Source: an uncultured Christensenellaceae bacterium (GTDB lineage: Bacteria; Bacillota; Clostridia; Christensenellales; Borkfalkiaceae). Taken from it: a stretch of 20,725 nt of DNA. Positions 9,401 through 15,292 of the stretch are shown here, piece after piece. The notes under the pieces were generated by a model that searched no databases, was not told the origin of the DNA, and saw only the letters and a list, made by a program, of their open reading frames with translations. The stretch lies in assembly GCA_910587625.1 (NCBI GenBank), contig CAJUMW010000014.1, forward strand, positions 19,087 through 39,811, written 5' to 3'. The position numbers and the translations under genes were made by a program. Positions within the stretch are counted from its first letter, which is position 1. Each line of letters starts with the position of its first letter.

Positions 9401-10775
9401 TACTTGCAACCGAAAGAGATGCATAGTAAGTCGAAGGTGAACCTACAGTGCCGGAATCGGGATTAGATGCAAGGTTTGTACCGTAAATACTGCCAAAACC
9501 TGCACTATAGTCGTTGCTTGCAGCAACAATAAGGCTTATGCCTTCCTTTCTTATACTTTCGTATATAGCGTTAAAGTGTTCGCCTTCGTCGTCTCCGTCA
9601 TCAGTAGTTGTAAAGCCCGAAGTAGTACCAAGGCTCATATTTATAACGTCAACTCCTAAAGTTACGCAATCCTCGAGCGCAGCCATTATGTCAACGCTCT
9701 CTGAACCGCCGAGTGCAGAATCCTCCAAATCGTCGGTAAACGTCTTCATTATTACGAGCTGAGCGTCGGGAGCAACTCCTTTAAACGCCTCGTTAATGTG
9801 GTTTCCGTCCTTGTCGTCGTAACCGTTTTCATCATAGCCGCCGACAATTCCGGCAACGTGCGTTCCGTGATTCGAATATGAAGGATATACGTCTGCGTCA
9901 TTGTCAGCATAATCGAATGCATAGGGAACTTTATTGCTTAAAAATACGTCGTCAACGGTCAAAGAACCGCCGTTAGCCATAATTCTTTCATAAGCCCTTG
10001 TATTTTCAACTACGCTTTCTATGGAACTTTTAGGCATTCTTATTTCGCCTTCAGGTTGCCTTTGAAATGCGTCGTGAGTATAGTCAAAACCGGAGTCGAT
10101 AACGGCAACTACGGTGCCTGCACCAGTACCCCAAGGATATTTTTCCGTATCGCTGTATGCCGAAGAATCGTAAATACCGGTCTTGTAAACGTTTGCATCG
10201 TTTGAGGGGGCGTCGTAAGAGGAGCTTTCTACCGTTTGAGGCGCCAGATAAGTTTGAGCAATAACCGCGCTTTCGACTCCGCCTAACTCTTTAATTCTCT
10301 TTACGTTAGACGTATCCACTTCGATTGCAACGGCGTTTGCTATTGTATTAAAAGTATTTTTAAGCTTATAGCTTATACCGTTGGAAGTAAGCTTGTTGAG
10401 GAAGGTTTTTTGTTCTCTGTCGATACTTCTAAGCGTCTTCATTCCGACGTCGGAAGAAATATATTGTGCAACAGTCCAATCGCTGCTTTTAGCTTCAAGC
10501 ACATTGTCACCCGACAGATAGACGACAACCGTTCTGGTTTCATAGTTTTTAAGGGTGCCTTCAAGTACCGACGAGTTAAAATTACTTTCCATAATAGAAC
10601 TCGTGTCGACTTTATCGGTTATTTCCTCAAATTGCAGACTTTCGTTTTCGGGTGTCTTTGCAATGGTTTTCCCTTCAAAGTTCATCAAAACCGTGCTTGC
10701 CGTCAATGTTGCGCAAAGTACCACAGATAGACCCATTATACCTACGCGTTTTGCCTTATTCTTATCTAAAACCAT
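3408..10775 (-). CDS. Giant cell-surface subtilisin-like protease (peptidase S8) with PA, Ig-like and BspA-type LRR domains
   Basis: A 2455-residue secreted serine protease predicted to act at the cell surface. Order of parts: signal peptide (hydrophobic about 12-31); I9-like propeptide (about 60-175); S8 catalytic domain with Asp227 in VIDSGFD, His303 in NHGTHVAG, oxyanion Asn421 in AASND and Ser655 in SGTSMASP; a PA insert (about 505-600, VKGRIVLVRRG); Fn3-like lactocepin/C5a-peptidase-type domains (about 740-1260); a Big_2-type Ig domain (about 1310-1390); about 27 LRR_5 repeats (about 1415-2140, recurring IGxxAFxxCxxL and LPxxVTxI); a helical spacer; a Big_3-type Ig domain (about 2320-2405); and a tail with CGGCGS, one membrane helix and RRKNR. 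All catalytic residues are present. The ATG has GAGGAG seven bases upstream. It follows the split lipoprotein after 55 nt and overlaps the next gene by 8 nt. Substrate is unknown; the LRRs probably bind a host or neighbour protein. Confidence 0.93.
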   Translation of the reverse strand: MVLDKNKAKRVGIMGLSVVLCATLTASTVLMNFEGKTIAKTPENESLQFEEITDKVDTSSIMESNFNSSVLEGTLKNYETRTVVVYLSGDNVLEAKSSDWTVAQYISSDVGMKTLRSIDREQKTFLNKLTSNGISYKLKNTFNTIANAVAIEVDTSNVKRIKELGGVESAVIAQTYLAPQTVESSSYDAPSNDANVYKTGIYDSSAYSDTEKYPWGTGAGTVVAVIDSGFDYTHDAFQRQPEGEIRMPKSSIESVVENTRAYERIMANGGSLTVDDVFLSNKVPYAFDYADNDADVYPSYSNHGTHVAGIVGGYDENGYDDKDGNHINEAFKGVAPDAQLVIMKTFTDDLEDSALGGSESVDIMAALEDCVTLGVDVINMSLGTTSGFTTTDDGDDEGEHFNAIYESIRKEGISLIVAASNDYSAGFGSIYGTNLASNPDSGTVGSPSTYYASLSVASISGQKSPYMQASDGTPIFFENARNANSVEYDYIGSLLDENQEEREFEYVVAGSGRISDYNSIKDLVKGRIVLVRRGINSFQEKVEIAARRGAIGIIIYNNVSGNIRMSLGDVAEVDRIPAVSINMTAGNALVNIAKQQGGVIGKIKVSRNLSAGPFMSEFSSWGSTPDLKIKPEITAHGGEITSTVPGGYAEQSGTSMASPNMAGLAALVRNYVRTLPIAKDFEPSQITQLTNQLILSTASTVYDDTGLAYSPRKQGSGLANLKNIVETNAYLYTDAESDGDIYYAAKDGRPKIELGADIDKSGVYKFSFKVRNISENKLTFTPQALFMTETLDSLGLAVAEKAYMLDDIAPVFSVGGSPVEKVEVGANSSVMVSVELKLSDEEKEYIDKSFKNGMFVEGFIKLISSDKEAQCDLSLPFLSFYGDWESAPMLDYTVFELADAAKDTSILPDAKPQETVWPTQAFASYGNEKFTIPIGSYCYTLDSSEEPMYAEMEHCAISRFNEIVSEDGIGNYSTSYELRCLYAGLLRNARQVNYKLYDTSSGELVTQGERYRVSKAYANGGSASPGYINLELSADEMGLVSNGKYQMDFEFLFDKNSKVTEENTFSFTFYVDYEAPVLQDARLRYYDYNENNVDKQKIYLDLDIYDNHYAQAVMLCYIDEMEMKLATPNAVPVRNAVKNGVNTVSIEVTDIWDKYKDSLALQIDDYALNHRTYRLGNLSGSSIPLGTEAELNKNVLPDTFELAEGEENITLNINQMHKVSLVYDGNANTSNFEWKSPSSSVLVKNGEIVGARATKRPIPVTVTNRKGVAKTINVTVTDTVDRIYDSSISFGVIQDYYESLVQASGTVAVRAGKDFTLDLVKEPWYLPDSSITSISWRSDDPSVAEVDENGNVHTKKKGIATITATVEANGITSYPSVTLSVRDEYDMNGVTLRHYYGEGEVIDGQPGVVIVPTHKNIMVIDDDAFKDNTKITKIILPKTVTQIGRNAFKGCTSLKEVYFISDEDADYTADGFVADADLTLINRNAFEGCTSLEYFDMRNLKVITVAKAAFKDCVNLKKIEKPTAIGTAANYAFMGCEKLEVMDISGLHVAGEYVFAGCSSLKSITTEKYTQIGRGMFSDLNYNYQRYDYTTGEWKPEERYYPACNNLTQVTIRTSIVGEGAFANCENLQSVTFEDKTNTLEVRIGERAFDDCVRLSSVDFGNGIIKIIGAYAFRNTALTTITIPNGVENIGVGAFDGTEIVTYNGANNGYTVADGAIISGNTLISYLGNATSYTIPENVTIIAPNAFAKCKLTSLTLPATITQIGEGAFRDSELAEINILCNLSEIPAYAFYNTQITSLTLPSSVTEVRDYAFANTPITSFSFNPSYGATFGSYVFSGCKQLGTISLNDNISVMGDRTFSDCISLTSANLPSVSNLGEYTFWNTPVLATVTFGANASTIGNYTFAAYRPYGLSVPATRTALTSVTLGKAITQIGDGAFFNCVNITSVDLTNCDKIGIEAFSGCIKLATANKLSDVKEIGAYAFYNCNALNELNLAEATLIGDYAFAINSGRASYSSLNIPKVQKLGNMSFFGGGATTVEIPSTLLSIGYGAFAASDNLTAFTMAEGGNDVYFVHDGVLYRNIENLLTGNDTYGLVAYPSAKPAQSYAVLDNTSRIEAFAFSGMLGKLKRVDMPYTLKAVGAYAFFDSGIIEYAFESAQAPMLETFHDEYIDELLDQAAQSFRGFYYANFEQYLLFYSELVSESNRPAALSIYRPENGKGYDNYVYSTYFKNVNITDIVMDDITREFVDAVDSFPSAAEISNWNTQNQDKKYVEDLSKLVISAHLMYNGIIKDEAQLNLVGNDRVEKFLAVETALRTVKPIFGIVVKVNRLYPVVGSYKSEYFVGDTFDPTGLVIIVEYDDYSTEQADMSKMTLKSPTGPLGKYDNEVSYEGYGKIVYIGITVTQKETKPGDEGKNPESGCGGCGSAASAGISLGIMAMGIVAVMLIRRKNRGQND
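3421..3425 (-). promoter_or_regulatory. Ribosome binding site deciding the 3415 lipoprotein start
   Basis: On the minus strand AGAGG is followed by TCAAA and ATG. The five-base spacing supports starting the lipoprotein at 3415 rather than at the in-frame TTG at 3454. The site lies inside the last codons of the upstream subtilase gene, so translation of the two genes is probably coupled. Confidence 0.6.
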
Positions 10776-10830
10776 TTTAACTCCTCTTCAATTACATTCT
10801 TAGTGGTTAATTTATCTGATTTTTGTTTGT

Positions 10831-11490
10831 TTAAATTCTTTCTACAGTCTTTTCTTCGTGGTTTACTGCGATATCGTACTCTTCACCGTCGAGAGTAATT
10901 CTAAGCACCGTAACGTTACCTTTAACGTCGACAAGCGAATAGTTTCCGTCACGGTTGCCTATTTCAACACTTCCGTCAATAAAGAAATTATATGAAGTAT
11001 TGTTTTCGTCGGTTGCAGTTAACACAGACGAGGTTTTAGCGTCAAATTTTACAAATCTGTAAGCCCTGCGCCTACTGTCATTGAACACGTTTTCATCTTT
11101 TACAAGATAGGAAACCGACTCAAGGACGTACATAGTATTTTCATCATTGTAAAGCCACATATACAGTTTTCCGAAACGACGCGTATATAAATATGTTTCT
11201 TGGTTCAAATAGTCGAACGCAATACCGTTAGTATATTTACTGTCTGCGAGCCCGTCAAACTCTATCCTCTGCGAGTTGTTTACCGAGTTATACCAAACGC
11301 CGCACATCTCGTCCTGTATGCTGGCATAATAAATTGTATCGTTAGCCGAAATATAGGGATAACTTGCCACAGCAAGGTTACCTTCTTCAAGGTATAAAAT
11401 ATAAATTGTCGAGGACTGCGTCGAATTACCTGCAATGAATTCAAAACTCAGGTAGTTGCCGTCAACATTCCAATGATAGACGGTCTCCAT
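10831..11490 (-). CDS. C-terminal fragment of the frameshifted GxW-module lipoprotein
   Basis: A 219-codon open frame with no signal peptide. It continues the protein encoded upstream in another frame. The frame is open back to about 11,619, before any ATG, and that upstream stretch translates as SPFTGTWAVSNRGYNF. This is the same module start (F-x-G-x-W) found repeatedly in the preceding ORF. A further copy, MCGVWYN followed by IEFDGL, lies within this part. The ATG at 11490 has no convincing Shine-Dalgarno sequence and sits in the middle of a module. It is therefore most likely not an independent gene but the last 220-260 residues of the roughly 1320-residue lipoprotein. Its TAA is 55 nt before the subtilase ATG, so both are probably on one transcript. 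Confidence 0.7.
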   Translation of the reverse strand: METVYHWNVDGNYLSFEFIAGNSTQSSTIYILYLEEGNLAVASYPYISANDTIYYASIQDEMCGVWYNSVNNSQRIEFDGLADSKYTNGIAFDYLNQETYLYTRRFGKLYMWLYNDENTMYVLESVSYLVKDENVFNDSRRRAYRFVKFDAKTSSVLTATDENNTSYNFFIDGSVEIGNRDGNYSLVDVKGNVTVLRITLDGEEYDIAVNHEEKTVERI

Positions 11491-11540
11491 TTCGTTTCCG
11501 GTAAATCTTCCTTTCGAAGTAAACGATAAATCGAAGTTGC

Positions 11541-14500
11541 CTACAACGAAGTTATAGCCTCTGTTAGAAACAGCCCAAGTACCGGTAAACGGAGAATAAG
11601 ATAAGCCGTATTTGAATAATCAATTGTAAGCGCAAACTTATTGCCGCTTATCGTAAGCGTTCCCGTCTTTGTTCCGTTATATTCCGAAAGAATATCTACG
11701 TTCAATACCTTGTTGAGTATGTCTGTCTGACCGTTGATTTTATAACCCAGCTCAACTTCGGTAACCTCACCGTTTTCTGTCGTACTGACGGTAAGTTTAC
11801 CGCCGCGGGAAAGGTAGCCTCCGCCGTTAAATGTATAGACGACATTGCTGTTTACACTGTCCACAAGTTTATAGTTACAGAGCTCGTCTTTTCTGACGAG
11901 ATTTGCGGTATTTTCTGCATAAGAGATAGTAACCGATTGAGCGACGTCGTCATAAGAAAGCGCATACTCAACTCCCTTATACTCGAATCTACCTACAAGT
12001 CCGTTTTCAACCGATACCGTATAGGGAACTTTTTCTCCGTTTATTTCAATATAACCGCGGCTTGTTTTCAATCCGTTTTCGTCGCTGACTTCATATATAC
12101 CGAGACCGTTAAAGTCTGTAAGCGAGAAGTCAACGCCGTTTATTGTAGTTTCTCCTACCCACTCTCCCATATAGTTGTCATTGAGATAGAACACATAGCC
12201 GTCTACATAGCCGCCCTGACTCTCGTTTAATAACACGCCCTTTAAAGTTCTATCCTCCACCGAATAAGTGAGATATCCGAACAAGGAGTATCCGTTTAAA
12301 AGCGTAAGCGAATTTTCTCCGAAGAATGCGTCCTTTGTATAGGTAAGTTCATATCTGGTTGAGTTGATATATAACAACACCTCACCGGTAAGCCCGCCGC
12401 CATAACCGTCGAATCTTACAAAACTGCCGTCAGAATTGCTCCATACACCAAACAAACTGCCCTGTAAACAATAATAGTCGTCGTTTACGATAAGCAAACC
12501 GCTCGCGTCAAGCTTTGCTGTTCCGTGTGCCGAACCGCTTGAAGTAACAAGCGTCGCAACGCCATTATTTACCGTATACGTTCCGCTTACAACTTCCTTA
12601 CCTTTAAAGCTGTATGTCCAACCGCCTTTGCCGTCGAACGAATAAATTTTATTTATGGTTGCCGACTTTTCCCAAACGCCCTTGAACTCGTCACCGTTTT
12701 TAACCGGTTTAGTGCTAGTCAACACGAGAGGATTATCTTTTGTGAAGAATACGCCGTCATAGACGGAAATTGTATTATCACTCAATTCCCCAACAAACTT
12801 ATATGCATCATAGTTTAAGTTAAATTGGTCGTTATTATTGTCGTCCTTTTGAATAACTTCGGATAATCTCGCAAAAAGTCCGTCGTTAAAGTGAATTTTA
12901 TTACCGTCATAATAGAACGAAGAGTTAAAGCGTATTCCGTCGATATAATTGAACACACCCTCGTCTGTAAGTTCTATTGTAAGCGTTCTTCCGCCGTAAG
13001 TATAATAGTAAACTCCGGCAACCTTTGAATAATCGGCAAAGCCGGCATACAACGTAATGTCACCCGTAGGAACATAGCCGTAGGGGATTTTTTGAGTTAG
13101 CTCGCTGTCGAAATAATATCCGTAGGTAGTTAATCCGTTTTCCGACTTGACTACTTCAGGAATATCTCCAAAGAAGAAATAATCGATAATGGGCGAGTAG
13201 TAATTCTGTATTTTACGTTCGAAATCCTTTGAAGAACTACCTTCGACAAGGTTTTCGCCGTAATTGATAGTTACGGTTATAGAAACTTCGTCAGACGTTT
13301 CAGAATGATTTATAGTGGGTAAACTGCCGTCGGATATTATCCAATCGACCGTATTCCACTTTAAGGAATTTTTAATAAAATCAGCGCTGGTACCGTTTGC
13401 CTGATTTCCTGCATAGCAGTTGTAAACGGACGTTGCATTCATAGTATCGCTACTTTCTACGCCGCGTGCAAGAATTTCACCCGTTACCGCATGATCCTTG
13501 CCGATTTCAGATTCAGCATATAAATCGGAAGTAGTAAAACAGTTTGCAATTATTGTGTTATTGCCGGCAAAAGCTACAATACCGCCGGCAAGCGCGTCAT
13601 AGTCTTCCGAAGGATTAGAACCCGAGAAGCCTGCTTCGATTTCTCCCGTAGAATAACAATTTATAACCGAGGAATAATCGCTTATAGTTCCCGCAATTCC
13701 GCCCGCACGGATAGCGCCGACTATAGTTCCCTCAGAATAGCTGTTTGATATAAACGCCGGTGCAATTTCATTTTCGGTAACAAGGAAGCCCGTAATACCG
13801 CCGGCCGAATAAATATATCCCGTAGAGCAGAAAATATCCACCGCGGTATTGACGTAGTTAACTATTCCGTAAAAAGGATAGAGTCCGCCGTTTGCGGTAT
13901 TTGCCACCCCTGACTGCTGAACGCCTATCGCGCCGCCGGCATAAGCAAAGTGATTGTTTGCATATACGTTGATTGTTCCGCCCACGGCGCTACACGCTAT
14001 AAGCTTTGAAGCCGTGCTGCTACCTGCAAACGCCCCCACGAAAAGAGCGTTACTTTCACTGCCTGTTCCCGAATATGCGTTTATTTCGAAATCTTTTAAG
14101 TTGAGATTTAAGATAGTTCCGGAAGTCGTGCTTGTACCGTTAGACTGAACAAAGCCAAACAAACCTACATACTGTATTCCCCTGCTCTCTATCTTATAAT
14201 TTGAAATTGTATGTCCGTTGCCGTTAAAAAAGCCTGCAAAGAATGAATTTACCGTAGTGCCGTTGCCCATAACTTCGAGATTAGCGCCGCCGCAATCAAT
14301 ATCGTTTTGAAGACTGTAATACCCTAAGACAAAATCGGGCGTACCTGCGTTAATCATTGAAGCAACATAGTTTAAATCCCTGACGTCATAAATGAGAAAA
14401 GGATCTTCGTCGCTCGCTCCCGTGCCCTCGAGCGTATAATCAAGCTCATTTACTTTTTCAACGGAAATTTCCGTATCGGAGTTTACAACCACCGAATATA

Positions 14501-14801
14501 CGCCGTCGCTCGCAGTAATAGTCGTATCATTAGCCGTAACCTTCGGGGTCTGCGTATAGTGACGTTCTACTTCCACATTAAACGCGACTCGGCTACCGTA
14601 TTTAACCGTTATCTCTCCCGACGCCGCCTTTCCGTCTTCCAAAAGGTCGCACTCATACAAAACATGTTCGGTAGGTAAAAATTTTACCGTATAGTTTTCC
14701 GAATCGGGATTATCGTTACAGCTATCGCAGCCTGCAATCGCAAGCGAAAGCGACAACGCAAATATAACGGATAGAATTGCCAAAAAAATCTTCTTTTTCA
14801 A
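11541..14801 (-). CDS. Large predicted lipoprotein with GLUG-like beta-helix and repeated GxW modules (N-terminal part, frameshifted)
   Basis: First gene of the surface operon, 1086 codons in this frame. The N-terminus MKKKIFLAIL with a hydrophobic core ends in AIAGC, making Cys25 the probable lipidated residue. Residues about 125-520 are a GLUG-like beta-helix with recurring INCYSTG and AGGIAG motifs (for example YSSVINCYSTGEIEAG). About 520-590 looks like an InlB-B-type repeat. From about 594 onward come modules of roughly 75-115 residues beginning with a GVY/GVW/GEW motif (near 594, 707, 782 and 878) and followed by an F-D-G-x-G strand, recalling small beta-barrels. The start is TTG with AGGAG 11 nt upstream; no nearer in-frame ATG exists. 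The last 26 residues (from about LRLPVLG) are out-of-frame sequence, because the true continuation is the downstream fragment. Function unknown; surface binding is likely. Confidence 0.8.
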   Translation of the reverse strand: MKKKIFLAILSVIFALSLSLAIAGCDSCNDNPDSENYTVKFLPTEHVLYECDLLEDGKAASGEITVKYGSRVAFNVEVERHYTQTPKVTANDTTITASDGVYSVVVNSDTEISVEKVNELDYTLEGTGASDEDPFLIYDVRDLNYVASMINAGTPDFVLGYYSLQNDIDCGGANLEVMGNGTTVNSFFAGFFNGNGHTISNYKIESRGIQYVGLFGFVQSNGTSTTSGTILNLNLKDFEINAYSGTGSESNALFVGAFAGSSTASKLIACSAVGGTINVYANNHFAYAGGAIGVQQSGVANTANGGLYPFYGIVNYVNTAVDIFCSTGYIYSAGGITGFLVTENEIAPAFISNSYSEGTIVGAIRAGGIAGTISDYSSVINCYSTGEIEAGFSGSNPSEDYDALAGGIVAFAGNNTIIANCFTTSDLYAESEIGKDHAVTGEILARGVESSDTMNATSVYNCYAGNQANGTSADFIKNSLKWNTVDWIISDGSLPTINHSETSDEVSITVTINYGENLVEGSSSKDFERKIQNYYSPIIDYFFFGDIPEVVKSENGLTTYGYYFDSELTQKIPYGYVPTGDITLYAGFADYSKVAGVYYYTYGGRTLTIELTDEGVFNYIDGIRFNSSFYYDGNKIHFNDGLFARLSEVIQKDDNNNDQFNLNYDAYKFVGELSDNTISVYDGVFFTKDNPLVLTSTKPVKNGDEFKGVWEKSATINKIYSFDGKGGWTYSFKGKEVVSGTYTVNNGVATLVTSSGSAHGTAKLDASGLLIVNDDYYCLQGSLFGVWSNSDGSFVRFDGYGGGLTGEVLLYINSTRYELTYTKDAFFGENSLTLLNGYSLFGYLTYSVEDRTLKGVLLNESQGGYVDGYVFYLNDNYMGEWVGETTINGVDFSLTDFNGLGIYEVSDENGLKTSRGYIEINGEKVPYTVSVENGLVGRFEYKGVEYALSYDDVAQSVTISYAENTANLVRKDELCNYKLVDSVNSNVVYTFNGGGYLSRGGKLTVSTTENGEVTEVELGYKINGQTDILNKVLNVDILSEYNGTKTGTLTISGNKFALTIDYSNTAYLILRLPVLGLFLTEAITSL
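11594..11619 (-). other. Frameshift point in the GxW-module lipoprotein
   Basis: The upstream frame reads LTIDYSNTAYLIL and then nonsense up to TAG at 11543-11541. The downstream frame opens after a TGA at about 11,622-11,620 and soon reads YSPFTGTWAVSN. Joining them needs a minus-one change of frame, equivalent to one missing base, for example an extra T in CTTAT giving AYLYSPFTGTW. No canonical X-XXY-YYZ slippery heptamer is visible here, so a one-base deletion (real mutation or assembly error) is likelier than programmed frameshifting. Confidence 0.75.
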
Positions 14802-14899
14802 TTGCGTATAAACTCCTAATGATATTATTATTTTCGTTCCTTTAATAAATTATCGAAACAAAACAAAAACTGCTTTCATAAATAAACATACGTAATTTT

Positions 14900-14916
14900 A
14901 GGATGAGCAACATCCT
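14900..14916 (-). other. Small hairpin in the presumed leader of the surface operon
   Basis: AGGATG and CATCCT form a 6-bp stem around a 5-nt loop, about 100 nt upstream of the TTG start. Flanking A/T tracts could extend the pairing imperfectly. It would lie in the 5' leader if either candidate promoter is used. It matches no riboswitch class that I recognise. Confidence 0.3.
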
Positions 14917-14935
14917 CAAAAAATCATACGTTAAA

Positions 14936-14965
14936 ATTATACAATAAATAAAAACAAAAAAGCAA
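14936..14965 (-). promoter_or_regulatory. Candidate sigma-A promoter, proximal, for the surface operon
   Basis: A perfect TATAAT -10 box (14936-14941) lies 18 bp downstream of a weak -35 TTGCTT (14960-14965). Transcription would begin near 14929 and give a leader of about 128 nt. The surrounding A+T richness makes chance matches likely. Confidence 0.4.
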
Positions 14966-14981
14966 CTGATTTTTAATTAAA

Positions 14982-15009
14982 ATTATAGATTAATTATGAA
15001 AAAAATCAA
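14982..15009 (-). promoter_or_regulatory. Candidate sigma-A promoter, distal, for the surface operon
   Basis: TATAAT (14982-14987) lies 16 bp downstream of TTGATT (15004-15009), a 4/6 match to TTGACA. The -35 element is better than that of the proximal candidate, but the same caution about A+T-rich background applies. Confidence 0.4.
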
Positions 15010-15151
15010 AGTTACATATAATTATGAATTATAATATATAAATAATATGGTAATAGTAAATATTTTTAGCATAAATTTATAATTATAAAAAATTTTATTC
15101 AAATTATAAAATTGTGAATTTATGCAATTATTCATAAAGTTATTCATTTAT

Positions 15152-15190
15152 AAGGGAAGGGAGCAAGCCAAAATAGCTTGCTCCCCCCTT
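15152..15190 (-). terminator. Strong G+C hairpin, terminator-like, after the flavoprotein operon
   Basis: A 10-bp perfect stem (GGGAGCAAGC with GCTTGCTCCC, loop caaaata at 15169-15175) is extended by a 5-bp AAGGG/CCCTT outer stem across an AA bulge. It starts about 100 nt after the flavoprotein stop codon. Neither side carries a proper T-tract, so it is not a textbook intrinsic terminator. It could instead be a transcript-stabilising hairpin, a small RNA 3' end or a dispersed palindromic repeat. Confidence 0.45.
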
Positions 15191-15292
15191 GAGAGAATAT
15201 GAAAAAAGTTGAGTGTATGCCTTATCTACAGTTGCAATTATAGAGTATAAATGTGTTAAAAATATGAAAACTGAATGAATTTAATTTATTTT

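Larger units (their letters stand above)
14802..15292. other. Very AT-rich 491-bp intergenic region before the surface-protein operon
   Basis: No coding frame is supported here. The region is strikingly A+T-rich. It contains a strong G+C hairpin near its right end (15152-15190), two TATAAT boxes with plausible -35 elements facing the operon (14936-15009), and a small hairpin in the presumed leader (14900-14916). It also has a 10-bp direct repeat taattatgaa at 14991-15000 and 15019-15028, and a repeated ttattcat at 15128-15135 and 15140-15147. It probably serves as the 3' end of the flavoprotein operon and the promoter/leader of the surface operon. Confidence 0.7.

Noticed and set aside
11590..11620. 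Programmed minus-one ribosomal frameshifting
   Set aside because: The direction fits, but I see no X-XXY-YYZ heptamer in the overlap and no obvious downstream pseudoknot; a one-base deletion is simpler.
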